From Gammaproteobacteria bacterium (GTDB lineage Bacteria > Pseudomonadota > Gammaproteobacteria > Steroidobacterales > Woeseiaceae): a stretch of DNA of 56,791 nt. Below are positions 9,797 through 18,957 of the stretch, piece by piece. Each line of letters begins with the position of its first letter. Within the stretch, counting starts at the first letter, position 1. Made by a program: the position numbers and the translations under genes. The stretch covers positions 4,481 through 61,271 of the forward strand of contig JAADHU010000061.1 of NCBI GenBank assembly GCA_013151645.1, read 5' to 3'. The notes under the pieces were generated by a model. It did not search any database. It was not told the origin of the DNA and was given only the letters and a program-made list of their open reading frames with translations.

Positions 9797-10912
9797 TTAA
9801 CTGACCGCTTTCGGATAAGCACCCAGAATGCGAAACAGGGAGCTGATTTCCTCGAGATCGGCCAGCGCATCCGACAATGGCACTTCTTCCGCATGGCCAT
9901 CGAGGTCAAGAAAAAACACGTAGTCCCAGTTCTGCTTGCGTGACGGTCGAGACTCAATGCGCGTAATGTTGACGCCGGTTGCGGAAAAAGGTTGTAACAA
10001 GGTGTGCAGCACTCCGGCACCGGCTGCGGTATCGCTCGTCGACACCAGAATAGTCGTCTTGTCGTCCCCGCTTGCGGCGAGAAGTTTTCGCCCGATGACC
10101 AGAAACCGCGTGGCATTATCCGCACGGTCTTCAATATTGTTCACCAGAATCTTCAAATCGTAAACTTCGGCCGCCGTATCGCTGCCAATCGCCGCCGTGT
10201 TCGCCTCGTCGCGGGCGCGACGCGCACCCACGGCGTTGCTGCTAACGCCGATCAATTCGGCATCCGGCAAATACTCACGTAACCAGCCGCGGCACTGCGC
10301 CAGTGCCTGTTCATGGGCACAGACACGCTTGATATTTTGCAACGAGTCCATCTTGCCCAGCAAATGCTGCTCAATGCGCAATTCGATTTCACCGCTAATC
10401 TTGAGCGGCGAAGTCAGGAACATGTCCAGCGTATTGTTGACCGTGCCTTCCGTCGAATTCTCGATTGGCACGACGCCGAAATCCGCTGCCCCTGATTCGA
10501 CCTCCTGAAACACTTCGTCAATGGTACCGAACGGCAATGCTCGTACCGAATGACCGAAATGTTTGTAAACGGCGGTTTGCGTAAAGGTCCCTTCCGGCCC
10601 CAGAAACCCGACTTTGAGCGGTTCCTGCTGTGCAAGGCAAGCCGACATGATTTCACGAAACAATCGCAACATTTCTTCGTCGCGCAATGGCCCTTCGTTT
10701 CGAGCAAGCACGGCGCGCAGCACCTCGGCTTCGCGCTCGGGCCGGTAGTAATCAACGGCCGTGGCAAGTTCGCCTTTGGAAATACCCACCTGCTGCGCGT
10801 AACGCGCGCGCTCATTAATCAATGCCTGGATCTGACTGTCAACGTCATCAATGCGTTTCCGCATTGACGCCAGGTCAATTGGACTACCTTTATCTTTCGG
10901 CGGCTTGGCCAT
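9797..10912 (-). CDS. pheA: Bifunctional chorismate mutase / prephenate dehydratase (P-protein)
   Basis: This enzyme converts chorismate to prephenate and then to phenylpyruvate for phenylalanine. The 371 residues show three parts. An AroQ chorismate mutase (residues about 15-100, MRKRIDDVDSQIQALINERARYAQQVG) comes first. The prephenate dehydratase domain (about 105-280, KVGFLGPEGTFTQTAVYKHFG and VPIENSTEGTVNNTLD) follows. The third part is a C-terminal ACT regulatory domain (about 290-365, with TGVNITRIESRPSR), which in the family binds phenylalanine. It sits between serA (61 nt upstream) and aroA (2 nt downstream). Confidence 0.97.
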   Translation of the reverse strand: MAKPPKDKGSPIDLASMRKRIDDVDSQIQALINERARYAQQVGISKGELATAVDYYRPEREAEVLRAVLARNEGPLRDEEMLRLFREIMSACLAQQEPLKVGFLGPEGTFTQTAVYKHFGHSVRALPFGTIDEVFQEVESGAADFGVVPIENSTEGTVNNTLDMFLTSPLKISGEIELRIEQHLLGKMDSLQNIKRVCAHEQALAQCRGWLREYLPDAELIGVSSNAVGARRARDEANTAAIGSDTAAEVYDLKILVNNIEDRADNATRFLVIGRKLLAASGDDKTTILVSTSDTAAGAGVLHTLLQPFSATGVNITRIESRPSRKQNWDYVFFLDLDGHAEEVPLSDALADLEEISSLFRILGAYPKAVS

Positions 10913-10973
10913 TTTTCTACCTATTCAGAATCTCGAAATACGAATCCACGCCGCATATTGACGCCATATTTGT

Positions 10974-12176
10974 TCAGGATAACGGCTTGCCGAGGTTTCG
11001 CAACGCCAGCACGCCGTCGATGCCCAGCAGGGCATCGAGTGTAGCCTGCGGAACCTCGTTATCCAGATCGACTAACGTGTAAGCCAGCTCGCCCATCGAC
11101 TTGTTCAGGAGGTCTTGTATGTTCAGGCCACCGTCAGCCAGGCAGGTTGAAATCTGACCGACCATATTCGGCACGTTCGCATTGGCAATGGTAATTCGAT
11201 GAGCGGCCGTCCGCGGCAGGACTGTTTGCGGGAAATTCACGGAAAAACGCACATTGCCGTTCTCGAGGTAGTCTTTAACATTGTCGACCACCATAGCGGC
11301 GCAATTTTCCTCGGCCTCGGCCGTTGAGGCCCCCAGGTGCGGCAACGCAATTACCTTTTTGTTCGCAATCAATTCCGGCGTCGGGAAGTCACAAACGTAA
11401 GCGTGCAACGCACCGGAGTCGAGTGCGGCGATCGCGGCGGCATTGTCGACCACCCCTCCACGAGAGAAATTAACCAGGACACCGCCATCGCGCATCATGG
11501 CCAAGCGATCCTTGTTGATCAGGTTTTTCGTTTGTTCGACCAGAGGCACATGTACGGACACCGCATCGACGACTTTGAATAGCTGTTCGATGGTCTCCAC
11601 TTGTTCGACGCCTGACGACAGCTGCCAGGCACTCCGAACCGTAATGCCCGGATCGAATCCGACCACTTTCATGCCCAGCGACAATGCAGCATTCGCCACA
11701 TGTACGCCAACTGCACCGAGACCGATGACACCCAGCGTGCGACCGGGCAACTCGAAGCCCACGAATTGCTTCTTGCCCGCCTCCACCGCCTTGCTCAGTT
11801 CGTCACCCGCCAGGCCCAGTGCTTTTACATAATCACGTGCGTCACAAATATTGCGCGCCGAAATCAACAAGCCCGCAATCACGAGTTCTTTCACTGCGTT
11901 GGCATTGGCGCCAGGTGCGTTAAAAACCGGTACACCGCGCTGGCTAAGCGCATCGACCGGGATGTTGTTGACGCCCGCACCGGCACGACCGATCGCTTCG
12001 ACGCTGGCTGGAATCTCCATGTCGTGCATATTAAAAGAGCGCAGGATGATGGCATTCGGATCCGGGATGTCGGCTGAAACCTCATATTGGTCCGCGGGGA
12101 AGCGACTCAATCCGCTCGCGGCAATGTTATTCAGGGTCAGTATTTTTTTCATATTCCTATTCAATTTGTCATTCAT
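10974..12176 (-). CDS. serA: D-3-phosphoglycerate dehydrogenase
   Basis: SerA starts serine synthesis by oxidising 3-phosphoglycerate with NAD. The 400 residues contain the D-2-hydroxyacid dehydrogenase core with the Rossmann loop LGVIGLGAVGVHVANAAL, the VNFSRGGVVDN signature, the catalytic histidine in LPHLGASTAEAE, and a C-terminal ACT domain (NVPNMVGQISTCLADGGLNIQDL). The ATG at 12176 has a GGTGA seven bases upstream. An alternative ATG at 12152 gives the typical MKKILTLNNIA start but poorer spacing. serC lies 21 nt upstream, so two consecutive steps of serine synthesis are co-transcribed. Confidence 0.95.
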   Translation of the reverse strand: MNDKLNRNMKKILTLNNIAASGLSRFPADQYEVSADIPDPNAIILRSFNMHDMEIPASVEAIGRAGAGVNNIPVDALSQRGVPVFNAPGANANAVKELVIAGLLISARNICDARDYVKALGLAGDELSKAVEAGKKQFVGFELPGRTLGVIGLGAVGVHVANAALSLGMKVVGFDPGITVRSAWQLSSGVEQVETIEQLFKVVDAVSVHVPLVEQTKNLINKDRLAMMRDGGVLVNFSRGGVVDNAAAIAALDSGALHAYVCDFPTPELIANKKVIALPHLGASTAEAEENCAAMVVDNVKDYLENGNVRFSVNFPQTVLPRTAAHRITIANANVPNMVGQISTCLADGGLNIQDLLNKSMGELAYTLVDLDNEVPQATLDALLGIDGVLALRNLGKPLS

Positions 12177-12197
12177 AACGCCGTCACCAACGGCATC

Positions 12198-13280
12198 TCA
12201 GCCATTGCGCTGTTCGAAATTCTGCATAAAACTGACGAGAGCATCGACTGCATCTTCACCCGTGGCATTGTAGATGGATGCGCGCATGCCACCGACCGAC
12301 CGATGCCCTTTGAGGTTGGTCAAGCCCGCATCGTTGGCCTCCGCCAGGAATTTTCCATCCAGTTCGGCGTCTGCCAGAATAAACGGCACATTCATCCGTG
12401 ATCGACAATCGAGGCTCACCGGATTGCTGTAAAAACCGGATTTATCGATCGCCGCATAGAGTTTGTTCGACTTGCGTTCGTTGATTTTCTCTACGGCGGC
12501 AAGACCACCACAGCGCTGTAAATACTCGAAAACCAAACCGGTGACATACCACGCAAACGTTGGCGGCGTATTGATCATGGAGTCGGATTCGGCGAACGCC
12601 TTGTAGGTTAAAAGCGTCGGCGTATCCGCTCTGGCCCGATCGACGAGATCGTCTCGCACAATCAGCAACGTGATTCCAGCGGGACCGACATTCTTCTGTG
12701 CCCCTGCGTAAATCACGCCAAACTGACTGACATCAATCGGTCGCGAAAGAATGTTGCTGGACATATCCGCCACCAGCGGGATGCCGTCAGTCTCCGGTAC
12801 GAAATGAAATTCAACCCCACCAATCGTTTCGTTCGGCGTGTAATGAAGGTAGGCGGCATTCGTGGTCTTCTGCCATGTCGTCTCGTTCGGGATATGCGAA
12901 TAGCGACTATCGGCCGCATCTGCGGCCACGTTGACGTTGCAGAATCGTCCCGCTTCCCTGGCCGCCTTCTTGCCCCAGGCACCGGTAATCACATAGTCGA
13001 CGCTTTCGTTCGCTGTCGCCAGATTCAGTGCAGTCATCGCAAACTGAAGTGTCGCGCCGCCTTGCAAAAACAGGACCTTGTACTCAACGGGTATGTTGAG
13101 CAGTTCACGAACGTTGCTTTCCGCTCGAGCCGCCAACTCGATGAAGTCCTTGCTCCGATGGCTGACTTCCATGACTGACATGCCGGTACTGTTCCAATCC
13201 GGAATATCGTCTTTGATTTGCTGTAGAACTTCTTCGGGTAATGCGGCCGGGCCGGCACTGAAATTGTAAACGCGAGACAT
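12198..13280 (-). CDS. serC: 3-phosphoserine/phosphohydroxythreonine aminotransferase
   Basis: SerC transaminates 3-phosphohydroxypyruvate to phosphoserine and also serves pyridoxal phosphate synthesis. The 360 residues begin MSRVYNFSAGPAALPEEVL, the hallmark start of the family, and include FLQGGATLQFAMTALNL, DMSSNILSRPIDVSQFG, and GAQKNVGPAGIT with the pyridoxal-phosphate lysine. The frame is open 38 codons further upstream, but the ATG at 13280 matches the conserved N-terminus. It is followed 21 nt later by serA and preceded by gyrA, 67 nt away. Confidence 0.97.
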   Translation of the reverse strand: MSRVYNFSAGPAALPEEVLQQIKDDIPDWNSTGMSVMEVSHRSKDFIELAARAESNVRELLNIPVEYKVLFLQGGATLQFAMTALNLATANESVDYVITGAWGKKAAREAGRFCNVNVAADAADSRYSHIPNETTWQKTTNAAYLHYTPNETIGGVEFHFVPETDGIPLVADMSSNILSRPIDVSQFGVIYAGAQKNVGPAGITLLIVRDDLVDRARADTPTLLTYKAFAESDSMINTPPTFAWYVTGLVFEYLQRCGGLAAVEKINERKSNKLYAAIDKSGFYSNPVSLDCRSRMNVPFILADAELDGKFLAEANDAGLTNLKGHRSVGGMRASIYNATGEDAVDALVSFMQNFEQRNG

Positions 13281-13347
13281 GTCGCAAAAAGTCCTGGTTA
13301 GTGAATAAATATTGAAAGATGAGGCGTATCGAACGATTAATACTGCT

Positions 13348-15903
13348 CTACTCGTCCTCGCCGTCCGCCGATTGGTCGCCTTCCATCGATTCAATGCGAG
13401 CCAGCCCGACCAGCCGCTGGTTGGCCGAGACCCGAATCAATCGAACGCCCTGAGTGTTGCGGCCGATAATCGAGATATCACTCACGGGTGTACGCACTAA
13501 CGTACCGTTCGAGCTGATCAACATGATCTCATCATCCTCGTTCACTTGCACCGCGCCGACCGTTCTGCCGTTACGCTCAGTGGTCTGGATCGCGATAACG
13601 CCCTGTCCACCACGCCCCTGAAGCGGAAACTCCTCCGCCGAGGTGCGTTTTCCGTACCCATTTTCGGTTGCGGAAAGTATCATCCCGTCGGCAAGAATAC
13701 ACAGTGCGATAACTTCATGGCCAGGGCCAAGGCGTATTCCGCGGACACCCGCTGCACCGCGGCCCATCGGTCGAACATCCTCTTCTTTGAAGCGGATTGC
13801 CTTGCCGCTGCTCGCGACCAGCAGCAATTCCTGATGACCATCGGTTATAGCCACGTCGACCAGCAGATCGTCGCGCAAGTCGATCGCAATAATGCCGTTA
13901 GTGCGCGGCCTGGAAAATTGGCTCAACGGCGTTTTCTTGACAGTGCCGCCACTGGTTGCCATGAGCACGAAACTCTCATCGTCAAACTGGCTGATGGGAA
14001 GGATGGCATTGATACGTTCACCGTCTTCCAGCGGTAACAAGTTTACGATCGGCCTGCCCCGCGCGCCGTGACCCGACTGTGGCACCTGGTAAACCTTGAG
14101 CCAGTAGAGCTTGCCGCGACTGGAGAAACACAAAATGGTGTCGTGGGTATTGGCGACAAACAGCTGATCGATAAAATCTTCGTCTTTAACCTTCGCGGCT
14201 GACCGACCCCGCCCCCCGCGACGTTGTGCCTGGTAGGCATCAATGGGCTGAGCTTTGGCATAGCCGCCGTGCGACAGCGTGACGACTACTTCTTCCTGGG
14301 GAATCAAATCCTCAGCCATCAGGTCGGTGTGATCCTGATTGATTTCGGTACGCCGATCGTCGCCAAACGCATCGCGGATTTCAATGAGCTCCTCACGGAT
14401 GACGTCGAGCAGCTCATCGGGTGAAGCCAGAATCATAGATAATTGATTAATTTTATCCAGTAACTCTTTATATTCTATGAATAATTTCTCTTGCTCAAGA
14501 CCGGTCAGTCGATGCAGGCGGAGATCCAGGATCGCCTGTGCCTGCACCAGCGAGAGCCGGTAACCATCCTCAACAAGACCGAAGCCCTCTTCCAGCGCAT
14601 CCGGTCGCGTATCGGTTTCGCCGGCTTTCTCAAGCATGCCGGACACAGCCCCCGGCGCCCAGGTTCGTGCCATCAGCGCATCCCGGGCGGCCGCCGGCGC
14701 CGGGGAGGCCTTGATCAGAGCGATGACCTCATCAATGTTAGCCAACGCAACTGACTGTCCTTCCAGAACGTGTACCCGATCGCGCGCCTTGCGTAATTCG
14801 AATATCGTGCGACGGGTCACCACCTCGCGCCGGTGGGACAAAAACGCCGCCAGCATTTGCTTCAGATTGAGAAGTTTGGGTTGACCGTCCTGCACCGCCA
14901 CCATGTTGATGCCGAAAACACTTTGCAGCGCCGTCTGCTTATAAAGGTTGTTCAGCACGACATCGCTGACTTCGCCTTTCCTGAGCTCAATCACAATACG
15001 CATGCCATCCTTGTCGGACTCATCGCGCAACTCGGAAATACCCTCGATCTTCTTGTGCCGCACCAGTTCGGCGATTTTCTCAATGAGCCGCGCTTTGTTC
15101 ACCTGGTACGGCAGCTCGGTGACGATAATCGCTTCGCGACCCGCCTTGCCAATTGATTCGATGCCAGTGCGAGCCCGCATATGGACGCGTCCGCGACCGG
15201 TCTGGTAGGCCGCATAGATGCCGTGCGTGCCATTAATAATGCCGGCCGTCGGAAAATCGGGTCCGGGGATGTGTTCCATCAAGCCCTTGACATCGATCTC
15301 CGCGTCGTCAATCAGCGCCAGACAGGCGTTCACGATTTCTGTCAGGTTATGCGGTGGAATGTTGGTCGCCATGCCAACGGCGATACCGGAAGACCCGTTG
15401 ACGAGCAAATTCGGAAAACGCGTCGGCATGACCGCCGGTTCAGATTCGCTGCCGTCGTAATTCTCGACAAAATCGACGGTTTCCTTGTCGAGGTCGGCCA
15501 GAATTTCATGCGCAATACGCGCCATTCGCACTTCGGTGTAACGCATGGCCGCCGGTGAATCGCCATCCACAGAACCAAAGTTGCCCTGCCCGTCTACCAG
15601 CATGTAACGCATCGAGAAGGGCTGCGCCAATCGCACAATGGTGTCGTAGACCGCTGTATCGCCGTGTGGGTGGTATTTACCAATAACGTCGCCCACCACG
15701 CGCGCCGATTTCTTGTAGGCTTTATTGTAGTCATTGCCCAGCACGCGCATAGCGTAGAGCACGCGTCGGTGCACGGGTTTCAGGCCATCACGAACGTCCG
15801 GCAGGGCGCGCCCGACAATAACGCTCATCGCGTATTCCAGGTACGACTGTTGCATCTCCTCTTCGAGGCTTACTGACAGAATTTCCTGTGCAACTTCAGA
15901 CAT
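13348..15903 (-). CDS. gyrA: DNA gyrase subunit A
   Basis: GyrA cuts and rejoins DNA in the gyrase A2B2 complex and wraps DNA through its C-terminal domain. The 851 residues contain the catalytic tyrosine in [10 protein letters not shown], the quinolone-determining region [17 protein letters not shown] and a beta-pinwheel C-terminal domain with [12 protein letters not shown] (GyrA box) near residue 555. At the position of Escherichia coli Ser83 there is a threonine, the natural state in several gammaproteobacteria including Pseudomonas; Asp87 is conserved. The acidic C-terminal tail (DQSADGEDE) is normal. It is divergent from the amidohydrolase gene. Confidence 0.98.
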   Translation of the reverse strand: MSEVAQEILSVSLEEEMQQSYLEYAMSVIVGRALPDVRDGLKPVHRRVLYAMRVLGNDYNKAYKKSARVVGDVIGKYHPHGDTAVYDTIVRLAQPFSMRYMLVDGQGNFGSVDGDSPAAMRYTEVRMARIAHEILADLDKETVDFVENYDGSESEPAVMPTRFPNLLVNGSSGIAVGMATNIPPHNLTEIVNACLALIDDAEIDVKGLMEHIPGPDFPTAGIINGTHGIYAAYQTGRGRVHMRARTGIESIGKAGREAIIVTELPYQVNKARLIEKIAELVRHKKIEGISELRDESDKDGMRIVIELRKGEVSDVVLNNLYKQTALQSVFGINMVAVQDGQPKLLNLKQMLAAFLSHRREVVTRRTIFELRKARDRVHVLEGQSVALANIDEVIALIKASPAPAAARDALMARTWAPGAVSGMLEKAGETDTRPDALEEGFGLVEDGYRLSLVQAQAILDLRLHRLTGLEQEKLFIEYKELLDKINQLSMILASPDELLDVIREELIEIRDAFGDDRRTEINQDHTDLMAEDLIPQEEVVVTLSHGGYAKAQPIDAYQAQRRGGRGRSAAKVKDEDFIDQLFVANTHDTILCFSSRGKLYWLKVYQVPQSGHGARGRPIVNLLPLEDGERINAILPISQFDDESFVLMATSGGTVKKTPLSQFSRPRTNGIIAIDLRDDLLVDVAITDGHQELLLVASSGKAIRFKEEDVRPMGRGAAGVRGIRLGPGHEVIALCILADGMILSATENGYGKRTSAEEFPLQGRGGQGVIAIQTTERNGRTVGAVQVNEDDEIMLISSNGTLVRTPVSDISIIGRNTQGVRLIRVSANQRLVGLARIESMEGDQSADGEDE

Positions 15904-15929
15904 CGTGACTCACAAATCCGCAGCATTCC

Positions 15930-15943
15930 CGTTCTTAAGAACG
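15930..15943. promoter_or_regulatory. 14-bp palindrome in the gyrA upstream region
   Basis: CGTTCTTAAGAACG is a perfect 14-bp palindrome whose inner edge lies 26 bp upstream of the gyrA ATG. It could be an operator or an mRNA hairpin in the leader. It does not match the LexA consensus, and no identified regulator can be assigned. The remaining 286-nt divergent spacer holds the amidohydrolase promoter and a GC-rich hairpin at 16099-16119. Confidence 0.35.
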
Positions 15944-16105
15944 AAAACGCGTTCTATCCTGTTTGGGTGTTAGGCAGAAATCTTATTGCTTTTGCCCGGC
16001 TCGATCCGGCTTCAAATAATACGCCGCATCTGGAATGGAATCATACCACACCGAGGCCAGTATCTGCAGCGATTCAAGGGCAATTTCCGGCAAATCTGAA
16101 GGGCC

Positions 16106-16134
16106 TTAGCAGGGCCCTTACATGTGTTTATACT
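16106..16134 (+). promoter_or_regulatory. Candidate sigma-70 promoter of the amidohydrolase-ubiG cluster
   Basis: TTAGCA at 16106-16111 and TATACT at 16129-16134 are 17 bp apart, giving a leader of about 49 nt before the ATG at 16190. The -35 overlaps the loop of a 7-bp hairpin (16099-16105 with 16113-16119). A second candidate further upstream is TTGCCC at 15992-15997, then 17 bp, then AATAAT at 16015-16020. Both are predictions by eye. Confidence 0.35.
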
Positions 16135-16189
16135 GTGCCCTTTTGCGGCCACCCAATGTGGTTCACTCAGGATCACGATCCAGGTTTCC

Positions 16190-17509
16190 ATGCAACGATG
16201 TGACACGTTAATTCAGGCCCGCTGGTGCATTCCGGTTGAGCCTGATCGACTCGTTCTCGAGCGACAGGGCATTGCGGTGACCGATGGCCGTATCGTTGCG
16301 ATCGAGCCACTGCGGGCGATGCATGATCGTTTCGACCCCGGCGTCGTGGTCGACCGCCCGAGTCACCTGCTGATTCCCGGTCTGATTAATGCGCACACCC
16401 ATGCGGCCATGACCCTTTTTCGGGGGCTCGCCGAGGAACTGCCACTGGAACGCTGGCTGAGGGAAGGCATCTGGCCGCACGAGAAAAAATGGGTTAGCGC
16501 CGAGATGGTCCGCGACGGCAGCAAACATGCCATCGTCGAGATGCTCAAAGGCGGCGTGACCTGTTTCAGCGATCAGTACTTCTTTCCGGAGGTCGTCGCC
16601 GAATCCGCGATCGATCTGCATATGCGCGCCATGATCGGCACACCGATGATGGATTTTGCGACACCCTGGGCTGAAAATGCCGATGAGTATCTGAGCAAAG
16701 CGACGGACCTTGTCCACGACCCCTACGCGGATCATCCGTTGGTCAGTTCGTGCTTTGCGCCACATTCGACCGACGCTTTATCGGACGATAGCGGGCGAAA
16801 ACTTCGTATTCTGGCCGATCAACTGGATCGGCGCGTGCAAATACATTTGCACGAAACCACCACCGAAATAACCAATACGATGAAAGAACGAGGTACCCGG
16901 CCGTTGACGCGACTGACGGAGCTGGGTCTCGTCAACTCCTCTCTGATGGCCGTGCACGCCGTCCACATGACGCACGAGGAAATGCGCCAGTTTTCCGCTG
17001 TCGGCGTATCGGTCACTCATTGTCCGGGTTCGAACCTGAAACTGGCCAGCGGTATCGCACCGGTACAGGCAATGCTGGACGCGGGCATCAACGTAGCGCT
17101 GGGAACGGACGGTGCGGCAAGCAACAACGTGCTCGACATGCTGGGTGAAATGCGCACGGCCGCCCTGCTGGGCAAGGTACAGGCACAAGACGCCGCCGCC
17201 ATCCCGGCAAGCACCGCGCTCCGCATGGCGACCCTGAATGGGGCAAAGGCACTGGGGCTCGACGACAACATCGGTTCGATCGAAACCGGCAAATCGGCGG
17301 ATTTGACCTGCATTGACCTCAATCGCATTAACAGTCAACCGGTCTATGACCCGACGGCGCAACTCGTCTATTCGTGCAACAGGGAGCAAATCAGCGATGT
17401 CTGGATCGGCGGCCGCCACCTGCTCGATAACGGCTCGCTGACGCACGTGGACGAAGACGAGATCCTGCAACGCAGCGTAGAATGGCAACAACGCATTGCG
17501 GCCGTCTGA
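16190..17509 (+). CDS. mtaD: TRZ/ATZ-family amidohydrolase (methylthioadenosine/S-adenosylhomocysteine deaminase type)
   Basis: A 439-residue metal-dependent hydrolase of the amidohydrolase superfamily. Metal ligands are visible in HLLIPGLINAHTHAAMTLFRG (HxH, residues about 65-80), HLHETTTE (His near 220), VHAVHMT (His near 255) and GTDGAASNN (Asp near 310). The family deaminates 5'-methylthioadenosine or S-adenosylhomocysteine, and the substrate here is inferred by family only. In pseudomonads and relatives the same gene precedes ubiG, as here, where SAM-dependent methylation generates S-adenosylhomocysteine. The ATG at 16190 is chosen because the homologous N-terminus MQRCDTLIQARWCIPVEP begins there; upstream codons of the open frame are not family-like. 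Confidence 0.85.
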   Translation: MQRCDTLIQARWCIPVEPDRLVLERQGIAVTDGRIVAIEPLRAMHDRFDPGVVVDRPSHLLIPGLINAHTHAAMTLFRGLAEELPLERWLREGIWPHEKKWVSAEMVRDGSKHAIVEMLKGGVTCFSDQYFFPEVVAESAIDLHMRAMIGTPMMDFATPWAENADEYLSKATDLVHDPYADHPLVSSCFAPHSTDALSDDSGRKLRILADQLDRRVQIHLHETTTEITNTMKERGTRPLTRLTELGLVNSSLMAVHAVHMTHEEMRQFSAVGVSVTHCPGSNLKLASGIAPVQAMLDAGINVALGTDGAASNNVLDMLGEMRTAALLGKVQAQDAAAIPASTALRMATLNGAKALGLDDNIGSIETGKSADLTCIDLNRINSQPVYDPTAQLVYSCNREQISDVWIGGRHLLDNGSLTHVDEDEILQRSVEWQQRIAAV

Positions 17510-17557
17510 GATTGACCGGGCAGCCGACTTTCAAGCCAGTGGAGTGACAGACGAACA

Positions 17558-18274
17558 GTGACCACCATGGAAAATAATGTCGATGCCGCTGAAATAGCCA
17601 AATTCGATGCGCTCGCCGCTCGGTGGTGGGATCCGGCCGGCAGCTTTCGCCCGCTGCACCAGATCAATCCACTGCGCCTCGATTTTGTGCGCCAACGTTG
17701 CACACTGTCGGGCGCACAGGTCCTTGACGTGGGCTGTGGCGGCGGCATTCTGGCCGAATCAATGTCACAACAAGGCGCCAAGGTGACCGGCATTGACATG
17801 GCGGAGAGTCCGCTCTCAGTCGCGCGTTTGCACCAGGCGGAATCAGGCACAACGGTGACTTATTTCCAATCCACGGCCGAGCGGCTGGCGGAAGACCGGC
17901 CACAGCAGTTCGACGTCGTAACCTGCCTGGAAATGCTTGAACACGTGCCCTCACCGACGGACGTTATCGCCGCCTGCGCGCGCCTGGTCAAACCCGGCGG
18001 CAACGTGTTTTTCTCGACAATAAACCGCAATCCGAAGTCTTTTTTGTTTGCCATCGTCGGCGCGGAATACGTGCTGCGGATGCTGCCAGCGGGAACGCAT
18101 CACTACGAAAAATTCATTCGCCCCTCGGAACTCGAATCGTGGGCGCGCCACGCCGGTCTTGAATTGCGCGACAGTACCGGCATGCATTACAACCCGCTGA
18201 CCCAGGAGTACTCGCTGGGTCCCAACATCGACGTCAACTACCTGATGCATTACCAGCGACCTGTCGATCCATGA
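17558..18274 (+). CDS. ubiG: Ubiquinone biosynthesis O-methyltransferase
   Basis: UbiG carries out both O-methylations of the ubiquinone ring. The 238 residues contain the family N-terminus [31 protein letters not shown], motif [38 protein letters not shown] and the late [12 protein letters not shown] and [11 protein letters not shown] segments. The given start is a GTG; an ATG three codons later (17567) is equally possible, and the nearest GGAG is 13 nt upstream of the GTG. The stop overlaps the start of the next gene (ATGA), indicating translational coupling. Confidence 0.95.
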   Translation: MTTMENNVDAAEIAKFDALAARWWDPAGSFRPLHQINPLRLDFVRQRCTLSGAQVLDVGCGGGILAESMSQQGAKVTGIDMAESPLSVARLHQAESGTTVTYFQSTAERLAEDRPQQFDVVTCLEMLEHVPSPTDVIAACARLVKPGGNVFFSTINRNPKSFLFAIVGAEYVLRMLPAGTHHYEKFIRPSELESWARHAGLELRDSTGMHYNPLTQEYSLGPNIDVNYLMHYQRPVDP

Positions 18275-18957
18275 CACGGCAATTCGACGCGGTGCTGTTC
18301 GATCTCGATGGCACGCTGGTCGATACGGCACCCGACATGGTTCGCGTGTTATTCGACATGCAGCGCGCTTATGACCGGGTGTTGTTGTCGTACGATGTAG
18401 CCCGGGCCAGCGTCTCCAACGGCTCGCTCGGCTTGGTACGACTCGCATTCCCTAATTTCGATGAGCCGAGGCAGGCTGAGCTGCAACAGGAATTTCTGCA
18501 ACGGTACGAAAAACTCCTCTCCGGCGCAGCCGTTTCATCCGTGCTGTTTCCGGGTTTGCCGGAACTTCTTGATGCACTGGATGCACATCGGCGACCGTGG
18601 GGCATCGTCACCAACAAACCACAGCGTATGACCGATCCTTTATTGGTACACCTGGGACTGGCCGAACGTACCGGCTGTGCGATCAGTGGCGATACGCTCC
18701 CGGAACGCAAACCGAATCCCGCACCCCTTCTGCTCGGCTGTGAACAGATTGGTACGGACGCTGCAAAGACCCTCTACGTTGGTGATGCTCGCCGCGACAT
18801 TGAAGCTGGCTGCGCGGCCGGCATGACCACCGTCGCCGCGACCTACGGGTATATCACGGCGGACGATAATCCGCATCTCTGGGGTGCCGACAATATGGCG
18901 GCAAACACCAAAGAACTCGCGAAAATCCTCTGCAAAGCAGTTAATCTGCCTGTCTGA
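18271..18957 (+). CDS. mupP: HAD-IA phosphatase, MupP-type (N-acetylmuramic acid 6-phosphate phosphatase)
   Basis: A 228-residue HAD hydrolase. The catalytic DxD loop is in [17 protein letters not shown], motif II threonine in GIVTNKP, motif III lysine in [11 protein letters not shown] and motif IV acids in [12 protein letters not shown]. Automated annotation would often call it phosphoglycolate phosphatase (gph). The neighbours ubiG and yciK, and the ending [17 protein letters not shown], match pseudomonad MupP, which dephosphorylates MurNAc-6-phosphate in the anhydro-MurNAc/AmgK-MurU peptidoglycan recycling route. Assignment to MupP over Gph is an inference from context and likeness. It overlaps ubiG by 4 nt and rmuC by 1 nt. 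Confidence 0.75.
   Translation: MTRQFDAVLFDLDGTLVDTAPDMVRVLFDMQRAYDRVLLSYDVARASVSNGSLGLVRLAFPNFDEPRQAELQQEFLQRYEKLLSGAAVSSVLFPGLPELLDALDAHRRPWGIVTNKPQRMTDPLLVHLGLAERTGCAISGDTLPERKPNPAPLLLGCEQIGTDAAKTLYVGDARRDIEAGCAAGMTTVAATYGYITADDNPHLWGADNMAANTKELAKILCKAVNLPV

Noticed and set aside
16099-16119. Hairpin upstream of the amidohydrolase considered as an SAH riboswitch
   Set aside because: The conserved SAH riboswitch core was not found, and the hairpin overlaps a likely -35 rather than lying in a leader.
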